From positions 1-64,000 of the forward strand of contig NC_079971.1 of NCBI RefSeq assembly GCF_029852145.1: DNA of 64,000 bases. Reading direction: 5' to 3'. Shown piece by piece: positions 1 through 13,683 of the stretch. Source of the stretch: Microplitis mediator. Taxonomy: Eukaryota; Arthropoda; Insecta; Hymenoptera; Braconidae. Every line of letters starts with the position of its first letter. Within the stretch, counting starts at the first letter, position 1. The notes beneath the pieces are model-generated. The model had not been told where the DNA came from. It was given only the letters and a program-made list of their open reading frames with translations, and searched no databases. Position numbers and translations under genes: made by a program.

Positions 1-1914
1 TTTATTTTTTAGTTTTTACTCATAGAAGGATGGGTGGAGATGGGTGGAGATGCCACTATGTATTCTGATGAAGAGTAGCCCGTAACTTTTGCCCTGTTGG
101 AAATAACTCATCATAATATAAACGTTTTTTGTTCCTTATGGTGTCCTGTAGTAGGATAGACCACAAAAAGTCCTGAGAAAAATTTATTTTTGGAGTTTCG
201 ACCCATATAAGGATGGGTGGACATGGGTGGAGATGCCACTATGTATTCTGATGAAGAGTAGCCCGTAACTTTTGCCCTGTTGGGAATAACTTATCATAAT
301 ATGAACGTTTTTTGTTCCTTATGGTGTCCTGTAGTAGGATAGACCACAAAAAGTCCTGAGAAAAATTTATTTTTGAGTTTCGTCCCATATAAGGATGGGT
401 GGACATGGGTGGAGATGGGTGGAGATGCCACTATGTATTCTGATGAAGAGTAGCCCGTAACTTTTGCCCTGTTGGGAATAACTCATCATAATATAAACGT
501 TTTTTGTTCCTTATGGTGTCCTGTAGTAGGATAGACCGCAAAAAGTCCTGAGAAAATTTTTATTTCTTAGTTTTTACTCATATAAGCATGGGTGGACATG
601 GGTGGAGATGGGTGGAGATGCCACTATGTATTCTGATGAAGAGTAGCCCGTAAATTTGCCCTGTTGGGAATATCTTATCATAATATAAACGTTTTTTGTT
701 CCTTATGGTGTCCTGTAGTAGGATAGACCACAAAAAGTCCTGAGAAAATTTTGATTTTTTAGTTTTTACTCATATAAGCATGGGTGGACATGGGTGGAGA
801 TGGGTGGAGATGCCACTATGTATTCTGATGAAGAGTAGCCCGTAACTTTTGCCCTGTTGGGAATAACTCATCATAATATAAACGTTTTTTGTTCCTTATG
901 GTGTCCTGTAGTAGGATAGACCACAAAAAGTCCTGAGAAAAATTTATTTTTTGAGTTTCGACCCATATAAGGATGGGTGGACATGGGTGGAGATGGGTGG
1001 AGATGCCACTATGTATTCTGATGAAGAGTAGCCCGTAACTTTTGCCCTGTTGGGAATAACTCATCATAATATAAACGTTTTTTGTTCCTTATGGTGTCCT
1101 GTAGTAGGATAGACCGCAAAAAGTCCTGAGAAAATTTTGATTTTTTAGTTTTTACTCATATAAGCATGGGTGGACATGGGTGGAGATGGGTGGAGATGCC
1201 ACTATTGTATTCTGATGAAGAGTAGCCCTTAACTTTTGCCCTGTTGGGAATAACCCAACACAATATAAACGTTTTTTGTTCCTTATGGTGTCCTGTAGCA
1301 GGATAGACCACAAAAAGTCCTGAGAAAAATTTATTTTTTGAGTTTCGACCCATATAAGGATGTGGGACATGGGTGGAGATGGGTGGAGATGCCACTATTT
1401 ATTCTGATGAAGAGTAGCCCGTAACTTTTGCCCTGTTGGAAATAACCCATCAAAATATAAACGTTTTTTGTTCCTTATGTTGTCCTGTAGTAGGATAGAC
1501 CACAAAAAGTCCTGAGAAAAATTTATTTTTTGAGTTTCGACCCATATAAGGATGGGTGGACATGGGTGGAGATGGGTGGAGATGCCACTATGTATTCTGA
1601 TGAAGAGTAGCCCGTAACTTTTGCCCTGTTGGGAATAACTCATCATAATATGAACGTTTTTTGTTCCTTATGGTGTCCTGTAGTAGGATAGACCACAAAA
1701 AGTCCTGAGAAAAATTTTATTTTTCAGTTTTCACTCATATAAGGATGGGTGGACATGGGTGGAGATGGGTGGATATGCCACTATGTATTCTGATGAAGAG
1801 TAGCCCGTAACTTTTGCCTTGTTGGGAATAACTCATCATAATATAAACGTTTTTTGTTCTGTATAGTGTCCTGTAGTAGGAAAGACCACAAAAAGTCCTG
1901 AGAAAAATTTATTT

Positions 1915-2225
1915 TTCGTTTTTATGCCCATATGAGGGAGGGTGGACATGGGTGGACATGGGTGGAGATGGGTGGAGATGATTTTCTGTAGAGTGGCCTC
2001 TAACTTTGCTCCTGTTGGGAATAACTCATCATAATATAATCGTTTTTTGTTCATTACGATATCCTCTAGTAGGGAAAGCCCCATAAGGTCCTGAGAAAAA
2101 TTTATTTTTCGAGTTCAGGCCCATATGAGGGAGGGTGGACATGGGTGGACATGGGTGGAGATGGTCGTAGATCATTTTCTGTAGAGTGGCCTCTAACTTT
2201 GCTCCTGTTGGGAATACCTCATCAT
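1915..2225. repeat. Divergent satellite block, copy 1
   Basis: About 1.6 monomers depart strongly from the usual type. They carry CCCATATGAGGGAGGGTGG, then ATTTTCTGTAGAGTGGCC, then CTAACTTTGCTCCTGTTGG, twice in succession. The first unit has four G-rich 10-mers. In the second the 10-mer run ends in GGTCGTAGATCATTT. Period and order are kept, so this is an old sublineage of the same satellite embedded in the array. This copy has AATATAATCGTTTTTT and CATTACGATATCC, variants absent from most other copies. Confidence 0.9.
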
Positions 2226-5200
2226 AATATAAACGTTTTTTTTTCCTTATGGTGTCCTGTAGTAGGATAGACCACAAAAAGTCCTGAGAAAAATTTATTT
2301 TTGAGTTTCGACCCATATAAGGATGGGTGGACATGGGTGGAGATGGGTGGAGATGCCACTATGTATTCTGATGAAGAGTAGCCCGTAACTTTTGCCCTGT
2401 TGGGAATAACTCATCATAATATAAACGTTTTTTGTTCCTTATGGTGTCCTGTAGTAGGATAGACCGCAAAAAGTCCTGAGAAAATTTTGATTTTTTAGTT
2501 TTTACTCATATAAGCATGGGTGGACATGGGTGGAGATGGGTGGAGATGCCACTATGTATTCTGATGAAGAGTAGCCCGTAACTTTTGCCCTGTTGGGAAT
2601 AACTCATCATAATATAAACGTTTTTTGTTCCTTATGGTGTCCTGTAGTAGGATAGACCGCAAAAAGTCCTGAGAAAATTTTGATTTTTAGTTTTTACTCA
2701 TATAAGCATGGGTGGACATGGGTGGAGATGGGTGGAGATGCCACTATGTATTCTGATGAAGAGTAGCCCGTAACTTTTGCCCTGTTGGGAATAACTTATC
2801 ATAATATGAACGTTTTTTGTTCCTTATGGTGTCCTGTAGTAGGATAGACCACAAAAAGTCCTGAGAAAAATTTATTTTTTTAATTTTGGCCCATATAAGG
2901 ATGGGTGGACATGGGTGGAGATGGGTGGAGATGCCACTATGTATTCTGATGAAGAGTAGCCCGTAACTTTTGCCCTGTTGGGAATATCTCATCATAATAT
3001 AAACGTTTTTTGTTCCTTATGGTGTCCTGTAGTAGGATAGACCGCAAAAAGTCCTGAGAAAATTTTTATTTTTTAGTTTTTACTCATATAAGGATGGGTG
3101 GACATGGGTGGAGATGGGTGGAGATGCCACTATGTATTCTGATGAAGAGTAGCCCGTAACTTTTGCCCTGTTGGGAATAACTCATCATAATATAAACGTT
3201 TTTTGTTCCTTATGGTGTCCTGTAGTAGGATAGACCGCAAAAAGTCCTGAGAAAATTTTGATTTTTAGTTTTTACTCATATAAGCATGGGTGGACATGGG
3301 TGGAGATGGGTGGAGATGCCACTATGTATTCTGATGAAGAGTAGCCCGTAACTTTTGCCCTGTTGGGAATAACTCATCATAATATAAACGTTTTTTGTTC
3401 CTTATGGTGTCCTGTAGTAGGATAGACCGCAAAAAGTCCTGAGAAAATTTTGATTTTTTAGTTTTTACTCATATAAGCATGGGTGGACATGGGTGGAGAT
3501 GGGTGGAGATGCCACTATGTATTCTGATGAAGAGTAGCCCGTAACTTTTGCCCTGTTGGGAATAACTTATCATAATATGAACGTTTTTTGTTCCTTATGG
3601 TGTCCTGTAGTAGGATAGACCACAAAAAGTCCTGAGAAAAATTTATTTTTGAGTTTCGACCCATATAAGGATGGGTGGACATGGGTGGAGATGGGTGGAG
3701 ATGCCACTATGTATTCTGATGAAGAGTAGCCCGTAACTTTTGCCCTGTTGGGAATATCTCATCATAATATAAACGTTTTTTGTTCCTTATGGTGTCCTGT
3801 AGTAGGATAGACCGCAAAAAGTCCTGAGAAAATTTTTATTTTTTAGTTTTTACTCATATAAGCATGGATGGACATGGGTGGAGATGGGTGGAGATGCCAC
3901 TATGTATTCTGATGAAGAGTAGCCCGTAACTTTTGCCCTGTTGGGAATATCTTATCATAATATAAACGTTTTTTGTTCCTTATGGTGTCCTGTAGTAGGA
4001 TAGACCACAAAAAGTCCTGAGAAAAATTTATTTTTTGAGTTCCGACCCATATAAGGATGGGTGGACATGGGTGGAGATGGGTGGAGATGCCACTATGTAT
4101 TCTGATGAAGAGTAGCCCGTAACTTTTGCCCTGTTGGGAATATCTTATCATAATATAAACGTTTTTTGTTCCTTATGGTGTCCTGTAGTAGGATAAACCA
4201 CAAAAAGTCCTGAGAAAAATTTATTTTTTGAGTTTCGACCCATATAAGGATGGGTGGACATGGGTGGAGATGGGTGGAGATGCCACTATGTATTCTGATG
4301 AAGAGTAGCCCTTAACTTTTGCCCTGTTGGGAATATCTTATCATAATATAAACGTTTTTTGTTCCTTATGGTGTCCTGTAGTAGGATAGACCACAAAAAG
4401 TCCTGAGAAAAATTTATTTTTTGAGTTCCGACCCATATAAGGATGGGTGGACATGGGTGGAGATGGGTGGAGATGCCACTATGTATTCTGATGAAGAGTA
4501 GCCCTTAACTTTTGCCCTGTTGGGAATAACCCAACACAATATAAACGTTTTTTGTTCCTTATGGTGTCCTGTAGCAGGATAGACCACAAAAAGTCCCGAG
4601 AAAAATTTATTTTTTGAGTTTCGACCCATATAAGGATGGGTGGACATGGGTGGAGATGGGTGGAGATGCCACTATTTATTCTGATGAAGAGTAGCCCGTA
4701 ACTTTTGCCCTGTTGGAAATAACCCATCATAATATAAACGTTTTTTTTTCCTTATGTTGGCCTGTAGTAGGATAGACCACAAAAAGTCCTGAGAAAAATT
4801 TATTTTTTGAGTTTCGACCCATATAAGGATGGGTGGACATGGGTGGAGATGGGTGGAGATGCCACTATGTATTCTGATGAAGAGTAGCCCGTAACTTTTG
4901 CCCTGTTGGGAATAACTCATCATAATATAAACGTTTTTTGTTCCTTATGGTGTCCTGTAGTAGGATAGACCACAAAAAGTCCTGAGAAAAATTTTATTTT
5001 TTAGTTTTCACTCATATAAGGATGGGTGGACATGGGTGGAGATGGGTGGAGATGCCACTATGTATTCTGATGAAGAGTAGCCCGTAACTTTTGCCCTGTT
5101 GGGAATATCTTATCATAATATAAACGTTTTTTGTTCCTTATGGTGTCCTGTAGTAGGATAGACCACAACAAGTCCTGAGAAAAATTTATTTTTTGAGTTC

Positions 5201-8200
5201 CGACCCATATAAGGATGGGTGGACATGGTTGGAGATGGGTGGAGATGCCACTAGGTATTTTTTCGAAGAGTCGCCCGTAACTTTTGCCCTGTAGGGAATA
5301 ACTCATCATAATATAAACGTTTTTTGTTCCTTATGGTGTCCTGTAGTAGGATAGACCACAAAAAGTCCTGAGAAAAATTTATTTTTTGAGTTTCGACCCA
5401 TATAAGGATGGGTGGACATGGGTGGAGATGGGTGGAGATGCCACTATGTATTCTGATGAAGAGTAGCCCGTAACTTTTGCCCTGTTGGGAATATCTTATC
5501 ATAATATAAACGTTTTTTGTTCCTTATGGTGTCCTGTAGTAGGATAGACCACAACAAGTCCTGAGAAAAATTTATTTTTTGAGTTCCGACCCATATAAGG
5601 ATGGGTGGACATGGGTGGAGATGGGTGGAGATGCCACTATGTATTTTTTCGAAGAATCGCCCGTAACTTTTGCCCTGTTGGAAATAACTCATCATAATAT
5701 AAACGTTTTTTGTTCCTTATGGTGTCCTGTAGTAGGATAGACCACAAAAAGTCCTGAGAAAAATTTATTTTTTGAGTTTCGACCCATATAAGGATGGGTG
5801 GACATGGGTGGAGATGGGTGGAGATGCCACTATGTATTCTGATGAAGAGTAGCCCGTAACTTTTGCCCTGTTGGGAATAACTCATCATAATATAAACGTT
5901 TTTTGTTCCTTATGGTGTCCTGTAGTAGGATAGACCGCAAAAAGTCCTGAGAAAATTTTGATTTTTTAGTTTTTACTCATATAAGCATGGGTGGACATGG
6001 GTGGAGATGGGTGGAGATGCCACTATGTATTCTGATGAAGAGTAGCCCGTAACTTTTGCCCTGTTGGGAATAACTCATTATAATATAAACGTTTTTTGTT
6101 CCTTATGGTGTCCTGTAGTAGGATAGACCGCAAAAAGTCCTGAGAAAAATTTTGATTTTTTAGTTTTTACTCATATAAGCATGGGTGGACATGGGTGGAG
6201 ATGGGTGGAGATGCCACTATGTATTCTGATGAAGAGTAGCCCGTAACTTTTGCCCTGTTGGGAATAACTTATCATAATATGAACGTTTTTTGTTCCTTAT
6301 GGTGTCCTGTAGTAGGATAGACCACAAAAAGTCCTGAGAAAAATTTATTTTTTTGAGTTTCGACCCATATAAGGATGGGTGGACATGGGTGGAGATGGGT
6401 GGAGATGCCACTATGTATTCTGATGAAGAGTAGCCCTTAACTTTTGCCCTGTTGGGAATAACCCAACACAATATAAACGTTTTTTGTTCCTTATGGTGTC
6501 CTGTAGCAGGATAGACCACAAAAAGTCCTGAGAAAAATTTATTTTTTGAGTTTCGACCCATATAAGGATGTGGGACATGGGTGGAGATGGGTGGAGATGC
6601 CACTATGTATTCTGATGAAGAGTAGCCCGTAACTTTTGCCCTGTTGGGAATAACTCATCATAATATAAACGTTTTTTGTTCCTTATGGTGTCCTGTAGTA
6701 GGATAGACCGCAAAAAGTCCTGAGAAAATTTTGATTTTTTAGTTTTTACTCATATAAGCATGGGTGGACATGGGTGGAGATGGGTGGAGATGCCACTATG
6801 TATTCTGATGAAGAGTAGCCCGTAACTTTTGCCCTGTTGGGAATAACTCATCATAATATGAACGTTTTTTGTTCCTTATGGTGTCCTGTAGTAGGATAGA
6901 CCACAAAAAGTCCTGAGAAAAATTTTATTTTTCAGTTTTCACTCATATAAGGATGGGTGGACATGGGTGGAGATGGGTGGATATGCCACTATGTATTCTG
7001 ATGAAGAGTAGCCCGTAACTTTTGCCCTGTTGGGAATAACTCATCATAATATAAACGTTTTTTGTTCTGTATAGTGTCCTGTAGTAGGAAAGACCACAAA
7101 AAGTCCTGAGAAAAATTTGATTTTTTAGTTTTTACTCATATAAGCATGGGTGGACATGGGTGGAGATGGGTGGAGATGCCACTATGTATTCTGATGAAGA
7201 GTAGCCCTTAACTTTTGCCCTGTTGGGAATAACCCAACACAATATAAACGTTTTTTGTTCCTTATGGTGTCCTGTAGCAGGATAGACCACAAAAAGTCCT
7301 GAGAAAAATTTATTTTTTGAGTTTCGACCCATATAAGGATGGGTGGACATGGGTGGAGATGGGTGGAGATGCCACTATTTATTCTGATGAAGAGTAGCCC
7401 GTAACTTTTGCCCTGTTGGAAATAACCCATCATAATATAAACGTTTTTTTTTCCTTATGTTGTCCTGTAGTAGGATAGACCACAAAAAGTCCTGAGAAAA
7501 ATTTATTTTTTGAGTTTCGACCCATATAAGGATGGGTGGACATGGGTGGAGATGGGTGGAGATGCCACTATGTATTCTGATGAAGAGTAGCCCGTAACTT
7601 TTGCCCTGTTGGGAATAACTCATCATAATATAAACGTTTTTTGTTCCTTATGGTGTCCTGTAGTAGGATAGACCACAAAAAGTCCTGAGAAAAATTTTAT
7701 TTTTTAGTTTTCACTCATATAAGGATGGGTGGACATGGGTGGAGATGGGTGGAGATGCCACTATGTGTTCTGATGAAGAGTAGCCCGTAACTTTTGCCCT
7801 GTTGGGAATATCTTATCATAATATAAACGTTTTTTGTTCCTTATGGTGTCCTGTAGTAGGATAGACCACAAAAAGTCCTGAGAAAAATTTATTTTTTGAG
7901 TTCCGACCCATATAAGGATGGGTGGACATGGGTGGAGATGGGTGGAGATGCCACTATGTATTCTGATGAAGAGTAGCCCGTAACTTTTGCCCTGTTGGGA
8001 ATATCTTATCATAATATAAACGTTTTTTGTTCCTTATGGTGTCCTGTAGTAGGATAGACCACAAAAAGTCCTGAGAAAAATTTATTTTTTGAGTTTCGAC
8101 CCATATAAGGATGGGTGGACATGGGTGGAGATGGGTGGAGATGCCACTATGTATTCTGATGAAGAGTAGCCCGTAACTTTTGCCCTGTTGGGAATATCTT

Positions 8201-9630
8201 ATCATAATATAAACGTTTTTTGTTCCTTATGGTGTCCTGTAGTAGGATAGACCACAAAAAGTCCTGAGAAAAATTTATTTTTTGAGTTCCGACACATATA
8301 AGGATGGGTGGACATGGGTGGAGATAGGTGGAGATGCCACTATGTATTCTGATGAAGAGTAGCCCGTAACTTTTGCCCTGTTGGGAATATCTTATCATAA
8401 TATAAACGTTTTTTGTTCCTTATGGTGTCCTGTAGTAGGATAGACCACAAAAAGTCCTGAGAAAAATTTATTTTTTGAGTTTCGACCCATATAAGGATGG
8501 GTGGACATGGGTGGAGATGGGTGGAGATGCCACTATGTATTCTGATGAAGAGTAGCCCGTAACTTTTGCCCTGTTGGGAATATCTTATCATAATATAAAC
8601 GTTTTTTGTTCCTTATGGTGTCCTGTAGTAGGATAGACCACAACAAGTCCTGAGAAAAATTTATTTTTTTAATTTCGACCCATATAAGGATGGGTGGACA
8701 TGGGTGGAGATGGGTGGAGATGCCACTATGTATTCTGATGAAGAGTAGCCCGTAACTTTTGCCCTGTTGGGAATAACTCATCATAATATAAACGTTTTTT
8801 GTTCCTTATGGTATCCTGTAGTAGGATAGACCACAAAAAGTCCTGAGAAAAATTTTATTTTTTAGTTTTCACTCATATAAGGATGGGTGGACATGGGTGG
8901 AGATGGGTGGAGATGCCACTATGTATTCTGATGAAGAGTAGCCCTTAACTTTTGCCCTGTTGGGAATAACCCAACACAATATAAACGTTTTTTGTTCCTT
9001 ATGGTGTCCTGTAGCAGGATAGACCACAAAAAGTCCTGAGAAAAATTTATTTTTTGAGTTTCGACCCATATAAGGATGTGGGACATGGGTGGAGATGGGT
9101 GGAGATGCCACTATTTATTCTGATGAAGAGTAGCCCGTAACTTTTGCCCTGTTGGAAATAACCCATCAAAATACAAACGTTTTTTGTTCCTTATGTTGTC
9201 CTGTAGTAGGATAGACCACAAAAAGTCCTGAGAAAAATTTATTTTTTGAGTTTCGACCCATATAAGGATGGGTGGACATGGGTGGAGATGGGTGGAGATG
9301 CCACTATGTATTCTGATGAAGAGTAGCCCGTAACTTTTGCCCTGTTGGGAATAACTCATCATAATATGAACGTTTTTTGTTCCTTATGGTGTCCTGTAGT
9401 AGGATAGACCACAAAAAGTCCTGAGAAAAATTTTATTTTTCAGTTTTCACTCATATAAGGATGGGTGGACATGGGTGGAGATGGGTGGATATGCCACTAT
9501 GTATTCTGATGAAGAGTAGCCCGTAACTTTTGCCCTGTTGGGAATAACTCATCATAATATAAACGTTTTTTGTTCTGTATAGTGTCCTGTAGTAGGAAAG
9601 ACCACAAAAAGTCCTGAGAAAAATTTATTT

Positions 9631-9941
9631 TTCGTTTTTATGCCCATATGAGGGAGGGTGGACATGGGTGGACATGGGTGGAGATGGGTGGAGATGATTT
9701 TCTGTAGAGTGGCCTCTAACTTTGCTCCTGTTGGGAATAACTCATCATAATATAAACGTTTTTTGTTCATTATGATATCCTCTAGTAGGGAAAGCCCCAT
9801 AAGGTCCTGAGAAAAATTTATTTTTCGAGTTCAGGCCCATATGAGGGAGGGTGGACATGGGTGGACATGGGTGGAGATGGTCGTAGATCATTTTCTGTAG
9901 AGTGGCCTCTAACTTTGCTCCTGTTGGGAATACCTCATCAT
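9631..9941. repeat. Divergent satellite block, copy 2
   Basis: This has the same divergent two-unit block as at 1.9 kb, starting at TTCGTTTTTATGCCC and ending at GGGAATACCTCATC. The monomer after it (10041-10080) has four 10-mers instead of three, unlike the corresponding monomers after the later copies. It lies 7,716 bp from copy 1. Confidence 0.9.
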
Positions 9942-12900
9942 AATATAAACGTTTTTTTTTCCTTATGTTGTCCTGTAGTAGGATAGACCACAAAAAGTCC
10001 TGAGAAAAATTTATTTTTTGAGTTTCGACCCATATAAGGATGGGTGGACATGGGTGGACATGGGTGGAGATGGGTGGAGATGCCACTATGTATTCTGATG
10101 AAGAGTAGCCCGCAACTTTTGCCCTGTTGGGAATAACTCATCATAATATAAACGTTTTTTGTTCCTTATGGTGTCCTGTAGTAGGATAGACCACAAAAAG
10201 TCCTGAGAAAAATTTTATTTTTTAGTTTTCACTCATATAAGGATGGGTGGACATGGGTGGAGATGGGTGGAGATGCCACTATGTATTCTGATGAAGAGTA
10301 GCCCGTAACTTTTGCCCTGTTGGGAATATCTTATCATAATATAAACGTTTTTTGTTCCTTATGGTGTCCTGTAGTAGGATAGACCACAACAAGTCCTGAG
10401 AAAAATTTATTTTTTGAGTTCCGACCCATATAAGGATGGGTGGACATGGTTGGAGATGGGTGGAGATGCCACTATGTATTTTTTCGAAGAGTCGCCCATA
10501 ACTTTTGCCCTGTTGGGAATAACTCATCATAATATAAACGTTTTTTGTTCCTTATGGTGTCCTGTAGTAGGATAGACCACAAAAAGTCCTGAGAAAAATT
10601 TATTTTTTTAATTTCGACCCATATAAGGATGGGTGGACATGGGTGGAGATGGGTGGAGATGCCACTATGTATTCTGATGAAGAGTAGCCCGTAACTTTTG
10701 CCCTGTTGGGAATAACTCATCATAATATAAACGTTTTTTGTTCCTTATGGTATCCTGTAGTAGGATAGACCACAAAAAGTCCTGAGAAAAATTTTATTTT
10801 TTAGTTTTCACTCATATAAGGATGGGTGGACATGGGTGGAGATGGGTGGAGATGCCACTATGTATTCTGATGAAGAGTAGCCCGTAACTTTTGCCCTGTT
10901 GGGAATATCTTATCATAATATGAACGTTTTTTGTTCCTTATGGTGTCCTGTAGTAGGATAGACCGCAAAAAGTCCTGAGAAAATTTTGATTTTTTAGTTT
11001 TTACTCATATAAGCATGGGTGGACATGGGTGGAGATGGGTGGAGATGCCACTATGTATTCTGATGAAGAGTAGCCCGTAACTTTTGCCCTGTTGGGAATA
11101 ACTTATCATAATATGAACGTTTTTTGTTCCTTATGGTGTCCTGTAGTAGGATAGACCACAAAAAGTCCTGAGAAAAATTTATTTTTTGAGTTTCGACCCA
11201 TATAAGGATGGGTGGACATGGGTGGAGATGGGTGGAGATGCCACTATGTATTCTGATGAAGAGTAGCCCGTAACTTTTGCCCTGTTGGGAATAACTCATC
11301 ATAATATGAACGTTTTTTGTTCCTTATGGTGTCCTGTAGTAGGATAGACCACAAAAAGTCCTGAGAAAAATTTTATTTTTCCGTTTTCACTCATATAAGG
11401 ATGGGTGGACATGGGTGGAGATGGGTGGAGATGCCACTATGTATTCTGATGAAGAGTAGCCCTTAACTTTTGCCCTGTTGGGAATAACCCAACACAATAT
11501 AAACGTTTTTTGTTCCTTATGGTGTCCTGTAGCAGGATAGACCACAAAAAGTCCTGAGAAAAATTTATTTTTTGAGTTTCGACCCATATAAGGATGTGGG
11601 ACATGGGTGGAGATGGGTGGAGATGCCACTATGTATTCTGATGAAGAGTAGCCCGTAACTTTTGCCCTGTTGGGAATAACTCATCATAATATAAACGTTT
11701 TTTGTTCCTTATGGTGTCCTGTAGTAGGATAGACCGCAAAAAGTCCTGAGAAAATTTTGATTTTTTAGTTTTTACTCATATAAGCATGGGTGGACATGGG
11801 TGGAGATGGGTGGAGATGCCACTATGTATTCTGATGAAGAGTAGCCCGTAACTTTTGCCCTGTTGGGAATAACTTATCATAATATGAACGTTTTTTGTTC
11901 CTTATGGTGTCCTGTAGTAGGATAGACCACAAAAAGTCCTGAGAAAAATTTATTTTTTGAGTTTCGACCCATATAAGGATGGGTGGACATGGGTGGAGAT
12001 GGGTGGAGATGCCACTATGTATTCTGATGAAGAGTAGCCCGTAACTTTTGCCCTGTTGGGAATATCTCATCATAATATAAACGTTTTTTGTTCCTTATGG
12101 TGTCCTGTAGTAGGATAGACCGCAAAAAGTCCTGAGAAAATTTTTATTTTTTAGTTTTTACTCATATAAGGATGGGTGGACATGGGTGGAGATGGGTGGA
12201 GATGCCACTATGTATTCTGATGAAGAGTAGCCCGTAACTTTTGCCCTGTTGGGAATAACTCATCATAATATAAACGTTTTTTGTTCCTTATGGTGTCCTG
12301 TAGTAGGATAGACCGCAAAAAGTCCTGAGAAAATTTTGATTTTTTAGTTTTTACTCATATAAGCATGGGTGGACATGGGTGGAGATGGGTGGAGATGCCA
12401 CTATGTATTCTGATGAAGAGTAGCCCGTAACTTTTGCCCTGTTGGGAATAACTCATCATAATATAAACGTTTTTTGTTCCTTATGGTGTCCTGTAGTAGG
12501 ATAGACCGCAAAAAGTCCTGAGAAAATTTTGATTTTTTAGTTTTTACTCATATAAGCATGGGTGGACATGGGTGGAGATGGGTGGAGATGCCACTATGTA
12601 TTCTGATGAAGAGTAGCCCGTAACTTTTGCCCTGTTGGGAATAACTTATCATAATATGAACGTTTTTTGTTCCTTATGGTGTCCTGTAGTAGGATAGACC
12701 ACAAAAAGTCCTGAGAAAAATTTATTTTTTGAGTTTCGACCCATATAAGGATGGGTGGACATGGGTGGAGATGGGTGGAGATGCCACTATGTATTCTGAT
12801 GAAGAGTAGCCCGTAACTTTTGCCCTGTTGGGAATATCTCATCATAATATAAACGTTTTTTGTTCCTTATGGTGTCCTGTAGTAGGATAGACCGCAAAAA

Positions 12901-13683
12901 GTCCTGAGAAAATTTTTATTTTTTAGTTTTTACTCATATAAGCATGGGTGGACATGGGTGGAGATGGGTGGAGATGCCACTATGTATTCTGATGAAGAGT
13001 AGCCCGTAACTTTTGCCCTGTTGGGAATATCTTATCATAATATAAACGTTTTTTGTTCCTTATGGTGTCCTGTAGTAGGATAGACCACAAAAAGTCCTGA
13101 GAAAAATTTATTTTTTGAGTTCCGACCCATATAAGGATGGGTGGACATGGGTGGAGATGGGTGGAGATGCCACTATGTATTCTGATGAAGAGTAGCCCGT
13201 AACTTTTGCCCTGTTGGGAATATCTTATCATAATATAAACGTTTTTTGTTCCTTATGGTGTCCTGTAGTAGGATAGACCACAAAAAGTCCTGAGAAAAAT
13301 TTATTTTTTGAGTTTCGACCCATATAAGGATGGGTGGACATGGGTGGAGATGGGTGGAGATGCCACTATGTATTCTGATGAAGAGTAGCCCGTAACTTTT
13401 GCCCTGTTGGGAATATCTTATCATAATATAAACGTTTTTTGTTCCTTATGGTGTCCTGTAGTAGGATAGACCACAAAAAGTCCTGAGAAAAATTTATTTT
13501 TTGAGTTCCGACCCATATAAGGATGGGTGGACATGGGTGGAGATGGGTGGAGATGCCACTATGTATTCTGATGAAGAGTAGCCCTTAACTTTTGCCCTGT
13601 TGGGAATAACCCAACACAATATAAACGTTTTTTGTTCCTTATGGTGTCCTGTAGCAGGATAGACCACAAAAAGTCCCGAGAAA

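Larger units (their letters stand above)
1..13683. repeat. 193-bp satellite array, left segment
   Basis: The sequence is a head-to-tail tandem array with a period of 193 bp. Equivalent points recur every 193 bases, for example at 5058, 5251, 5444 and 5637. Each monomer contains an A/T-tract segment, a G-rich run of ATGGGTGGAG-like 10-mers, ATGCCACTATG, TTGCCCTGTTGGGAATA, AAACGTTTTTTGTTCC and TCCTGTAGTAGGATAGACC, in that order on the plus strand. Some monomers are 192 bp (GGATGTGGGACATGG variant), 183 bp (one 10-mer fewer, for example near 213) or about 203 bp (one extra 10-mer at 10041-10080). The array runs off the left edge of the window. It contains no credible gene. Its many 70-130 residue open frames are by-products of the repeat, because 193 is not a multiple of 3 and the frame shifts in each unit. 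A centromeric or heterochromatic location is plausible but is inference. Confidence 0.98.

Noticed and set aside
816..1067. Dozens of near-identical open frames of about 83 codons, on the minus strand, repeated through the array
   Set aside because: They recur every 193 bp, shift frame from unit to unit because 193 is not a multiple of 3, overlap one another at their ends and have no recognisable domain. They are by-products of a stop-poor satellite, not a gene family.
9040..9080. CENP-B box in the satellite monomer
   Set aside because: TTTCGACCCATATAAGG matches only the TTCGNNNNA half of the box. The CGGG half is absent in all variants examined.
1..13683. CRISPR-like array
   Set aside because: Units are directly adjacent 193-bp repeats with no unique spacers, and the gene in the window has a spliceosomal intron, so this is eukaryotic satellite DNA.
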